Below, in pieces: positions 23,100-32,809 of a stretch of 64,000 nucleotides of DNA (position 1 is its first letter; every line of letters starts with the position of its first letter). A model generated the notes under the pieces. It did no database searches, had not been told where the DNA came from, and was given only the letters and a program-made list of their open reading frames with translations. Made by a program: the position numbers and the translations under genes. This DNA comes from Lotus japonicus (taxonomy: Eukaryota > Streptophyta > Magnoliopsida > Fabales > Fabaceae): NCBI RefSeq assembly GCF_012489685.1, contig NC_080044.1, positions 81,702,732-81,766,731 on the forward strand, read 5' to 3'.

Positions 23100-24514
23100 A
23101 TGTCGTGGCAAACTTACGTTGATGACCATTTGATGTGTGACATTGATGGCACTGGCCACCACCTCACCGCCTCTGCCATCGTTGGCCATGATGGTTCCGT
23201 CTGGGCTCAGAGCACTTCCTTCCCTCAGGTATATACAATATCTATGCATGTATATACAATATCTATGCATGTATATATCTGTGTGTCATGTCCATGGATC
23301 CACCATTGCATCAAATACTCATACTATAACATGTTTGGATCAGTTTCTTCTTTTTCAGATTTATCTCTGACTCCATAAGCTTCTTCTCATAATTGATTTT
23401 GGCTTCAAAATCAATTGTTGAAGAATTGCATGTCAGCTTTGCTTTCCAAATTATCTATCATAGCATGTTTGGATCAGCGTTGTCACGCTTGATTTTGGAC
23501 AAAATTGATTTTGCTAAACCCGATTATGATAAAAGTGGGTTAAAGTGAATGATTTTACTTTGGACATTCCTGAAAAATTGACCTTTGTTGGGTAATGTTG
23601 TAAAATATAGTTGGAAAATCTCATAATAAATTATGTACAACGCAAAAATTACTTTCTCAGGCTTCTATGCAGAAATGATTTTGGGACTGCAATCATTCTG
23701 CAATATGACTCACAAACATCTATATTGTGTCATCCAAAACTCGTTTTACTCCGTGAAAATTGATCCTGAGGTTCTTCTCAACAGGAAAACAAGCATACAC
23801 TAATTGGATGTTGCTTCTTTGTGACAAATGTGTTGAATTTCTATTTTGTTTTCATGGAATCGAGATTCTTCTAAATCATAGGATGACAATGTTTTGAAGA
23901 AGATTAGATTTAGGTAGTAGTCATGTTAGTTTTATCTTGTGCCAATATTTGTCATCTGTTATTTGTATACTTCTTCTGCAGCTTAAGCCTCAGGAGATCA
24001 CTGGTATCATGAAGGATTTCGATGAACCAGGCTTCCTTGCTCCCACTGGCTTGCACCTTGGGGGAACCAAGTACATGGTCATTCAGGGAGAGTCTGGAGC
24101 TGTCATCCGTGGGAAGAAGGTAAACATTATTAGCATGTTCGGATCGTTTTCTCTTTCATCAGAATCAATTATGAAACCTAAAAGCTACTCATAGAATCAG
24201 AAGCTCCTCTCCAAAATTAATTATGGTTTCAGAATCAATTGTAGAAGGATTTCCAAATATGCATATTGTGTCTCAATGATTCAATTCTACACAAGTTCTA
24301 TAGTGTTCATAGCATTTCCTGTGCTTTAATTGTTTTGGCTTGTTTTTCAAGGAACTGACTCATGTGCTTGTTTGGGCAGGGATCTGGAGGCATCACCATA
24401 AAGAAAACTGGTCAAGCTCTGGTCTTTGGCATCTATGAGGAGCCTGTGACTCCTGGACAATGCAACATGGTTGTTGAGAGGTTGGGAGATTACCTCATCG
24501 ACCAGGGTCTGTAG
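23100..24514 (+). CDS. Profilin 1 (actin monomer-binding protein)
   Basis: Three exons (23100..23228, 23982..24119, 24380..24514), all junctions phase 0, give 133 residues. Profilin binds G-actin, proline-rich proteins such as formins, and phosphoinositides, and sets actin turnover in the cytosol. The start [11 protein letters not shown] carries the Trp3/Tyr6 poly-proline contact residues, VIRGKKG (about 84-90) is the conserved basic loop, and [12 protein letters not shown] near the end belongs to the actin/poly-proline face. The loop after DIDG has two extra residues compared with the second copy at 31037-32809, which explains 133 versus 131 residues. Intron 1 opens with a 21-bp tandem duplication directly at the splice donor, and intron 2 holds a small MITE. 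A typical plant profilin, full length. Confidence 0.96.
23229..23276 (+). repeat. 21-bp tandem repeat at the splice donor of profilin intron 1
   Basis: The 21-bp unit GTATATACAATATCTATGCAT begins exactly at the first base of intron 1 (23229), is repeated at 23250-23270, and starts a third time. The second and third units each offer another GTATAT donor-like site. Confidence 0.8.
24133..24262. mobile_element. GCATGTTTGGA-type MITE in profilin 1 intron 2
   Basis: The ends GCATGTTCGGA and TCCAAATATGC form imperfect inverted repeats. The interior shares motifs (AATCAATT, CTAAAAGCTACTCA) with the clearer copy at 37230-37333. It lies wholly in the intron. Confidence 0.65.
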
Positions 24515-25480
24515 AAACTAGACCTATAATGATGATTTGAACATTAATTGTTTCTTGGATAATATACTTTGTTGTTTTCATATATTTGGGTCTGTATCTA
24601 CTACTACATTTCGACCCTAAATTGGGAGTTGTTGCAGACAATAACTATTCGAGAATTTAACACTTGTCTCTTGTTTGGATGTTTCATTTATCATCATAAT
24701 GTTTCCCTTTCATTTCCACAAACAATATCTCATTCTTGCTCTACTGGTATTAAGCTTAACCACAAATAATCCAAAAGTAGGGGCCATATTAATGTCCTCA
24801 ATCACTCGAAGATTTAGATGACTTTCACGTGTTCATTAAAAAATCGCTTTTGGTGAAGTGTGCCATTTCAGGGTCATTGTTGCGGTCTACTATCTATTAT
24901 TCACAAATCTTCTATTGATTAACATTGACCAAAAGATCTAAAAAGTTGGAAGTTTCAAACTTCCTAAAACAATGTAACCAAAAGCTGAAGAGGCACTGTG
25001 CACATTCAGAAGTTCCTCATTTTGCTAATTTCACTAAAGACAAAAGCTAATTCCCTAGCTTAAACAAGCAATAGAGGAAATCATACACTTTTTAGTATGG
25101 AGATATAATCAAAAAAATCTTAATAGCTTAATTTGAGTAGAACTCATTTTTTGAGAAAATATTAAAATTTAAATTAAAACAGAATAATGAGTCAAGAGGT
25201 AAACAATTTCTTCACCACAAATGATCCACATTAGTCTTTACTATCCACAAAACATCACTCAGGGATGCCCTATCAATCCCATGCTCAACCAACCCTTCAT
25301 TGTCGCCTTAGTGAACTTTTCAAAGTCAAGCCTTACCAAATCCTTATTTCAAATCCTCATTTTTTTCGTGTTCGATATTAAAGTACATATCACAGCAAAT
25401 TGTGTGGGTGAAGTATTTAACATCTGACAGATTGTCCCATCATAAATATCTCCATGCTTTCTTTACGGAGTTTTAAAACA
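24515..25480. other. 3' flank between convergent profilin 1 and RRP15
   Basis: Non-coding. Contains the 3' ends of both transcripts; no mobile element or additional gene recognised. The ORFs at 24569-24769 and 25221-25427 have no domain. Confidence 0.45.
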
Positions 25481-28046
25481 TTAATCTTCATCCGAACTGT
25501 CTTCAGAAATCTTTCCAGTGTCATCTGATACATTTTTATTCTGCAGATAAGAAAAACAGTGAGTGCAAGTAAGCTGGATAGCATAATGGTAACTTGTACC
25601 AACTTCAAAGTATACTCACCGGCATTTTGTCCCAATCCTTCAATTTTGAACTCGTCAGCATATAATTATCTTGTAGCGGAGCCCAAGCAGGCTGTTCATC
25701 TTCTGCATTGCTTGTGCTTCCATTGACCTGCATATTCCAAAATCCAAGTAATTAGATACTAAAGCAACATATGAAGTTACCTCATTCAAAATACAGTTCA
25801 TTGAAGGAACAATTGCACAGGGTAGCTAAACATGATAGTGTAGATCTAAAACATCTCTGAGACTCCGACTTTCTTACTCCTTAAGTAAAAAACTTGAAGG
25901 CAGCGTTTATCAAAAACTTCAAACTATTTCATGAGTTCAAGGTTCGACCAGTTTGACAAATTTTCAGACCAGAAAAACTATTAAATGATCAAAGAGACAA
26001 CTTAAAAAAGATATCAAATGGAATACACTTAAATTAAAACAATCCAGAGCTTATAAATTAATATGTTTAAAGAGAAAACGGACAATTATGCATTTACATT
26101 TATGAATTAGAATTTATAAAATTGCAAAAAACAAAAACCTTTTATTTTTTCCCTTTCACCAGAGTTTCTTACTGGTTAAGTCCGCTACAATGCGGGGTTA
26201 CGGAAGTTTCTGTATTCTGGTTTTTGGGAATAACAACAATCACGTACGATCTGGTTAAACTCATCGGACTAACAGGTCTAAGCATCTTTAAAAATAAGGA
26301 CTCCCAATGAAAAACTGACACTGAGAACAGTAGTAACAAATTACCTTTCCAGACGTGCCAGGCAATGATGGCTTCCCTAGCTCTGAAAAGAAGGCTTCTT
26401 TGGTCCGCTTTCTTAACTCTGGCAGCATATACAGACAGGTTTGAATATAACAAAATTGGAACCGATAGGGATGAACAAGAGCAGATAATTTAGGTAGGGG
26501 TGGAATCAGGGGGGATTGTGAGCAATCTAATTTTTTTTCTTTGGTTCATTTTAATTGATTATTACTTAAAGCATGATATCACGATCCAGACTACAACATG
26601 ATAGACATATAAAAAAATTAATAAAAACTAAGCTCATTTGAGTAAAACAATTGGGCCAACTTTGCCATTAGATGTCTTCTGAATGAGATTTCTTATTCTT
26701 TTCTTGATTAGGTTATGCTACTAGTGTATCAGAAGTTCAGAACTACTGAGAAGGGTTTTTCTTTCTCATGTTTCATTTTTCGTGATTATAGAAAAATAAC
26801 TTAACCTTTTGCATCCTTAATCCTTGAGGGGTTGAACCCTTTCTGAGCAACCTGTGCCTTATTGACCTGCAACAGATATGAACAAATCTCTGGTTTAGTA
26901 TTGATGAAGATACAAAGCGACAAAGAGAGATAGGTGGAAATCTAGGAAGGAACTCAATTTTGGCTAAAAGTTAAGTGAAAACTTACAGCGTTGAACAGCT
27001 TGACCACTGAAAGTAATCAGAAGTAATACATGGTCACAAGTCACAAAAACAGTCCAAATCAGTATAAGGAAAATGCAAGCCACCTAAAGAATATAAAGAA
27101 GCCATAGACTTCTATTTAAATGGAAAAACATATTTACCTCCTTTTGTAGCAACACTTATTAGAAACTTTTCATGGGTGTCCAAATAAGTAGCAGGTTTGA
27201 CATGCCCCTTTTCTGCTAACTGCAAAAAGTAATAAGATTACTAACCAGACTAATTCCCAGTTAAAGAAAACTTAGGCGAAAAAAAATTAAGATACATAAA
27301 TATTGTCACTCAATGCTAACTCAGATAACATTAAAATCACAGTCAACTTGACATTTAAAATTACCATCTGCTTTTCCTTTCTTGCTTCTCTCTTGCCCTT
27401 GCGTTCTGCAACCTCTTCTGCAAGCTTTTCTACAACAAGATTTTTGTTCGCTGACAATATTGGATTCTGCAAAGTTACCAAGTCTTTAAAAAGCATTTTT
27501 CTAATGTTCAATATAAACATTATAATGTTGTATGATCACCAAACTTACCAACAAGTCATCAGAAACACTCTTCTTTACAATACTCATGAAGGCCAACTTA
27601 AAGGCTTTACAACCTTCAGTGAATTTTGTAATTCCTGGCAGAATTTCACCATCGTCTTCTTCTTCACCCTCATAGTTATGATTTTTCATAAAAGTAACAT
27701 TCTTATTCTTCACTTTTTCTCCCCCTGCCGCTCCTTCATCATCAGACAGATCTTCATTTTCTATGTCATCCACCTCATTCTTTTCATATTTGATAGATGT
27801 CATCCTTCTAGGCCTCGTGGTAGCAGGGACAGCGGTCTCATCTTCTTCATCGTCATCAGAATTATACTCTCGTGCTCGCTTGTGATAAAGTTTCTTCATT
27901 TCTTGGTTTACTTTAACTTTCTTTTGTCCATGTTGTGCTGGCTTCCCTTTCGGTCTCAGCTTAGAATTTTTATGGCGCTGATTTTTAACAAACTTCCTCT
28001 TTCTTGGATCTCTTCCAGGTTCCATTAATTGTGTTTCGTCAGCCAT
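25481..28046 (-). CDS. RRP15: RRP15-like ribosomal RNA-processing protein
   Basis: Eight exons in transcription order: 28046..27549, 27466..27365, 27219..27138, 27006..26987, 26866..26806, 26418..26345, 25727..25620, 25540..25481; 334 residues. RRP15 is a nucleolar factor needed for processing of pre-rRNA to the large-subunit rRNAs. The N-terminus is basic and Lys-rich (about 14-56, nuclear/nucleolar signal), then acidic (SDDDEEDE at 63-70, DDE and EGEEEDD further on). The Rrp15p domain starts near residue 134 (ILPGITKFTEGCKAFKLAFM) and runs through LAEKGHVKPATYLDTHEKFL to about 290. The tail is acidic (DDTGKISEDSSDED). Exon 4 is only 20 nt; skipping it or exon 3 alone would break the frame, since the two together make 34 codons. 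An acceptor-like TATAG just before the ATG suggests a 5' UTR intron. Confidence 0.92.
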
Positions 28047-28496
28047 GGATTGTTTTTATGATGCAACCTATACGCCAAAAATGAAGACAGGTGATATTAA
28101 CAAACTGCTGAAGCAAGTGAGAATCAGTATTCACAATGCAAAAGTAAGCTTTAGTAGCTTTTGATAATTACACATATAGTATAAATAATGAAAATTCTTA
28201 GGAATGTCATACACAAATCATAAAGTGTAATAAAACATAGCTCACAATTCATAGTAATGTCATACATAAGTCATAAAGTACTAATCAAAAAGACCATGAG
28301 ACTTAAATATAAGTTCTCATCATCAGAGCATAGAACTTAAACATCAGTGGAGAACAAGAACAACCAAACAGAACTACAACAAAAACCTAGCTTCAAGCCT
28401 TCAACAGAAAACAGGACAACCAAACAGCACACAAAACAAGATGTCAATAATAACCTAGCTTCCTTGCCTTCAACAGAGCAAATGACAACCAACCTG

Positions 28497-28692
28497 GGGA
28501 GGAGAACCGCCGCACGCGTCGTCGCCGGTGGCCGCCGCGCTGTCGTTACTCTTAGTGATTGGAAGGTTTGGTCGCTCCTCTCCTTTGAGGTGAGGGGTGT
28601 TTGTCTCTCTCAAATCGTTACTATTTTTTTTTGGGTTCAAAACCCACGAAATTTAGGGTTTTTAAAACCTGGGTCAAGTTAAACCAGGCCCA
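28497..28692 (-). promoter_or_regulatory. RRP15 promoter with site II and telobox
   Basis: On the minus strand TGGGCC (site II, plus-strand GGCCCA at 28687-28692) is followed about 30 bases later by AAACCCTAA (telobox, 28653-28661). This pair is characteristic of plant ribosome-biogenesis genes and fits RRP15. A GC-richer block at 28497-28620 may be a non-coding first exon; the plus-strand ORF over it (28347-28682) is probably spurious. Confidence 0.6.
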
Positions 28693-28720
28693 ATTAAAAT
28701 TCTTCTAATGTTGATATCCA

Positions 28721-28766
28721 ATGTGGTGAAATATTATTGTCCAAAAAAAAATGTGGTGAAATATTA
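28721..28766 (+). repeat. Micro-insertion with 16-bp target duplication
   Basis: ATGTGGTGAAATATTA occurs at 28721-28736 and 28751-28766. The 14 bases between are TTGTCC plus eight A. It lies 20 bases from a Stowaway MITE. Confidence 0.7.
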
Positions 28767-28785
28767 GCAGTTAAAATATCACTTA

Positions 28786-29089
28786 CTCCCTCCGGTCCTA
28801 TTTATAAGCAAAAAAAAAAAATTCACATAGTTTAAGAAATGTAGTTAAACTAGATAAAATGCATTAAATTTGTCTTAAATTAAAATGAACTTCCAAAATT
28901 ACCCTTTGTTATTAGTGTTGGAAAGTGAAAAAGAGAGAGAATAATTAATGAGACACATTTTACAAGTTAGAATTAATAAGGGCATCATTGGAAAAAATTA
29001 ATTAATATAGCTCAAACTTTCATTTGGTTCTTATAAAAAGGACCAAGATTTTTCTTCTCTTTCATGCTTATAAATAGGACCGGAGGGAG
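28786..29089. mobile_element. Stowaway-like MITE, copy 1
   Basis: A 304-bp element with terminal inverted repeats CTCCCTCCGGTCCTATTTAT / ATAAATAGGACCGGAGGGAG and a TA target duplication at each end (28784-28785 and 29090-29091). These are the marks of Stowaway/Tc1-mariner MITEs. It is almost identical to the copy at 42481-42785. Confidence 0.9.
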
Positions 29090-29160
29090 TATTAATTATA
29101 GATCCCATTGTTTTATCTCATCCCAAATTCCCACAACATGCCACAAGTGAACAAAAATAA

Positions 29161-29291
29161 TTGGTAAACATATAAACACATACACCTGACACTTGCAATT
29201 TGTGGCCGTCAGAAATCGCTATAAATTACAAGTTTTTAACCGTCACAAACTGCAGGTGTCAGGTGTCTGTCACTATTTATATGTTTGTCAA
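29161..29291. repeat. Foldback element, 131 bp
   Basis: Arms 29182-29210 and 29238-29266 are long imperfect inverted repeats (ACACCTGACACTTGCA on one side, ACACCTGACACCTGCA on the other read in reverse complement), and the similarity extends outward to AAACATATAAA on both sides. The loop is 27 bases. It could be a hairpin MITE or a small-RNA precursor; it has no coding potential. Confidence 0.6.
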
Positions 29292-29710
29292 TCACTGCTT
29301 ACAAGCGAAAACTCCGATTTTTCTTGTAAATCTTATAAAATTATTAAAAGTATTACTTTTGTGGTTTCTATTCCTTTGATAATTATTAAGAATGCAAGGT
29401 TCTTGTGACTTCTCTTCATCAGGGCTTATCAAACATTCAACCTTGAAGGAATGTTGCGCCTAACCCTCACTTCTCCCTCATTAAAGTTCTTATTTCTTTT
29501 GGTGATTACTACTCTTTAAACTATTATATCCAACACTTTGTAGAAGATCCATGGAAAAAAAAACTTGGATTTTATCATTTTTCTTAATGGAGTTCAAATG
29601 TAAGTGCATAATTAACTTGATTCTAAGTCTATAACTCTAGAAGAATCTCAACTTATTTACAATTTTTCTTCAAAACTCTCAAACCTGCACATCAAAACTA
29701 TAACATTTTA

Positions 29711-29752
29711 AAGTAAGTTATATCAATTTCAAAAAAAAGTAAGTTATATCAA
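29711..29752 (+). repeat. Micro-insertion with 16-bp target duplication
   Basis: AAGTAAGTTATATCAA is present at 29711-29726 and 29737-29752, separated by TTTC plus six A. The TTTC-poly(A) end matches the LINE tail at 4706-4851. Confidence 0.7.
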
Positions 29753-30345
29753 ATTGTGTAATATTTTATAATATGGGTTGACAAAAATGGTCGTAGGAAC
29801 TCATGTTGAGTCTCACAATTTTAAGAGTATGAATTCAACTCCTTGTGATGTTTAACATTTAAAGTTGGTGGACAACTCTTTCTAGGTAGAGAGATGTTTT
29901 GGTGCTCCAATCTACAGGCTAGTTGAATAAATAAGCTCAATAAACCTGTTTACGGTAGTATAACCTAATAATTATCCCCAACTTATCATTAACGTATTTT
30001 TGGTAGACCTAAATGTGTCCTTCTTACAAATATTAGCTAGCCCTGCCAAAGGCACACCACTCCACTCCACACAATCATTACTAAGTTACTTCTGGATTCT
30101 TTGTGAAGCAAAGAACTTCATGATAATATATATGAATATCAAAATACCATACCGTTCAAGTAAACAACATAATAGCGCTTAGTCTCAATGGAAACTTGCA
30201 TATTTATATATACCATGAGGATTTATTCAAGCCCTTGTTAAATTTTTTTTGACACACTATATATAAAAAAAACAAGTAGTTGTATTTTAGACACACTTTT
30301 AAAAACCATCTAAACTCATCTCACATGTATACATAATAAAATTCA

Positions 30346-30383
30346 TAACTAATCACTCTTTTTTTATGACTAACTAATCACTC
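30346..30383 (-). repeat. Micro-insertion with 13-bp target duplication
   Basis: TAACTAATCACTC is present at 30346-30358 and 30371-30383. The 12 bases between read GTCAT plus seven A on the minus strand. Confidence 0.65.
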
Positions 30384-30907
30384 ATATATATATATATATA
30401 TAAAAGAATAGTTGCTAATACTTATAAGTAAGTAATTATATTAAAAAATAATTGATTTTAATTTGTGATGTTTTTTATTTGTTTTCATTCGTTAATTTTC
30501 CATTTGAAGTCAAACACCGTCAAAATAATCATAACCCTTAAAGTTTGAATTAAAATCAAATCGACATGAAAATCAAACGTATGAATATTTTGTATCGGTG
30601 ATCATGTGTTTACGCCTTAGACTTTGAGTAATTAAATGGATAATGTTAATGATATATAGCAGATAATAGAATGACGATTTTTGAAAGGGAAAGAAAAAAA
30701 AGAAAAAGTTGACGGTGAACCTTCAAGAAAAAGAAAATGACAACTTTTTTTCTTTTTCCTTTGAAACGGTTAAACAATTAATAATAATAATAATATTTTA
30801 ATTTTCCCTTTTTCCCATTATTATCTGCCAGCTTAAAACAGCGAAAATAGGGTAATGAAAGGACATTCCGGTAATTTCGGTTCGTCGACAGCATCTTTTA
30901 TATCTCC

Positions 30908-30923
30908 GTGGTATCAACGCAGA
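30908..30923 (+). other. 16-mer identical to a template-switching cDNA oligo core
   Basis: GTGGTATCAACGCAGA at the presumed 5' end of the profilin 2 transcript equals the core of the widely used SMART cDNA-synthesis oligo. It lies about 10 bases after TTTTATATC and 114 bases before the ATG. It may be coincidence or a cDNA-derived artefact in the assembly. Confidence 0.5.
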
Positions 30924-31036
30924 AGCAAGGACTAGTATACTCTCATCTCCATTTTCTCAGCTGCCAAACACTCCCTGATTTTCCCGAGAAAATCCTCACT
31001 TTCCCGAGAAAAACCTCAATCTCCTCCATCACCACC

Positions 31037-32809
31037 ATGTCGTGGCAAGCATACGTCGATGACCACCTCCTCTGCGACATCGAGGGTAATCACCTCACTT
31101 CCGCTGCTATCCTCGGCCAAGACGGCAGCGTTTGGGCTCAGAGCACCAATTTCCCTCAGGTTTCCATTTTCACTTCCTTCTCTGCATCTTCACTCAATCT
31201 CACTTCATCGGATCGGTTTCGTTTCTCGTTCAGTAGTTCAATTGTTTAGGGAATTTAGGGATAATCATTTGGAAGTTTCTAGATTCGCCGATCTCTGTAT
31301 ATAGCTGTTGTAAATTAAGCTTACAGTTACTAGTTCTGTTACGGAGATCGAAGGAGGAGCACCATGCAAGAAGATAAGAAATCCAATTTGAGCAGAGAAA
31401 ACGACTTCAACTGATTATCCCCAATTTCTCTGCATTCTAGCATATATGAGATGCTTTTCTGAAGTATGATGTTACCAGATCTGTTTTGAATTTTGGTTGA
31501 TCCATTCTTATTGGTAATGTTTTGATGTTTATTTAGTTCAAGCCTGAGGAAATTACTGGTATCATGAATGATTTTGCTGAGCCTGGAACGCTTGCTCCAA
31601 CTGGGTTATATATCGGTGGAACCAAGTATATGGTGATCCAAGGTGAGCCTGGAGCTGTCATCAGAGGGAAGAAGGTAAGGACTGTTTATGATCTTTGCTT
31701 GAGTTTTGATTTCATATGCTATGTGATAATGTTCATACCATTTCTGATCTGTGAAGATATATACATTTATTACCATTTTCAATCTAATCAAAATTGAAAA
31801 CCAAATTGTAAAATGAGTTGCGAGTTGCAACTATATCATTGTGATTGCTACAGATTTGGCTCCTCTAAGAATAGCCAATGCCACAATCCAATAAGAATTT
31901 TTTTGTTTTTATTTTTGTTTTTCTTTTTGGTGAGGTCTGAGGGGGTGATTTAGTTATGCAACCATATACAACCAAGCGCGTAGATCAACTAACACAAGAG
32001 GTTGTTCTAGCTTAAGCCAAGGTCTAGATTTGTCGCCCTTAGAAGTCATGCCCGGCTCTAACGGGCTCTCCATTACGTGTGGTTTAAACCAAACAAGTTA
32101 TGCAATCATATGCACAAGCATATGATATTATGAGCCAAATTTAAACCTTCACCCATATTTAGAATCCATTTGATGGAAAACTTATGCACTCTCCAGTTTG
32201 GAAATACATATTTGAGCTTATCTTATTGCGTAAACATATATGGAAGTGTTTCGGAGAGCTATGTAAATAGCTTATGGTATGCCTATAAGCTGTTTTGAGT
32301 TTTTATGCTTATCCATAGTCTATTTTTAGCTTATTTCAATAAGTTTATCAAATTACCTTATAAATAAGCGCTTACGCGATAAGCGCTTATTGCAATAAGC
32401 GTTTACCCAAACGCGCCCTTAATCATTAACCTTTGTGTGGAGAAATTATTGCCTGCTTCCTCTCAACAATTAAATACTGTGTGCTGGGATTAGCTGGTAG
32501 AAAGCGCTGCATTCAATTTTACTCTTAATGACTCCTTCAAAAATTTTGATTCAATGGTGAAACATGGACATGTATCGGTTTTGTTTCTTGCCCAATATTT
32601 TGTGCAGATATTTTCTTGCTTATTTTGCCATTATTATCGTAGTAACATCAGCCTTTTCCTCCATTATTATTCAGGGTCCTGGTGGTGTTACCGTTAAGAA
32701 GACCAATCAGGCCTTGGTGATCGGTATTTATGATGAACCAATGACCCCGGGCCAGTGCAACATGGTAGTTGAAAGGCTTGGTGATTATCTGGTCGAACAG
32801 GGTCTCTAA
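31037..32809 (+). CDS. Profilin 2 (actin monomer-binding protein)
   Basis: Three exons (31037..31159, 31537..31674, 32675..32809) in phase 0 give 131 residues, the commonest plant profilin length. Intron positions are the same as in profilin 1. By direct comparison it differs from that copy at about 26 of 131 aligned positions plus a two-residue gap, so the two are paralogues of some age, not a fresh duplication. [21 protein letters not shown] and [12 protein letters not shown] are intact, as expected for actin, poly-proline and phosphoinositide binding. Intron 2 is 1,000 bp and contains repeat debris, including a degenerate foldback ending near 32420. The two genes could be expressed in different tissues (plant profilins split into vegetative and reproductive classes), but this sequence does not show which is which. 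Confidence 0.96.
31900..32420. repeat. Repeat debris in profilin 2 intron 2
   Basis: 31900-31930 is T-rich, followed to about 32100 by a less AT-rich stretch of unknown origin. 32225-32420 looks like a degenerate MITE, with near-palindromic AATAAGCGCTTA...TAAGCGCTTATT at about 32365-32393 and a terminal-like TTTACCCAAACGCGCCC. Target duplications could not be identified. Confidence 0.4.

Larger units (their letters stand above)
29292..30900. other. Intergenic, upstream of profilin 2
   Basis: No gene. Contains two micro-insertions (29727-29736 and 30359-30370) and an (AT)n run at about 30384-30402. The short ORF at 30000-30182 has no domain. Confidence 0.45.

Noticed and set aside
27303..28028. 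241-codon plus-strand ORF, the longest on that strand nearby
   Set aside because: It is the antisense shadow of RRP15 exons 1 and 2; the minus strand gives a conserved, correctly spliced protein.
28347..28682. 111-codon plus-strand ORF upstream of RRP15
   Set aside because: It overlaps the telobox and the probable RRP15 first exon on the other strand, is low-complexity (Gln/Asn/Lys) and has no domain.
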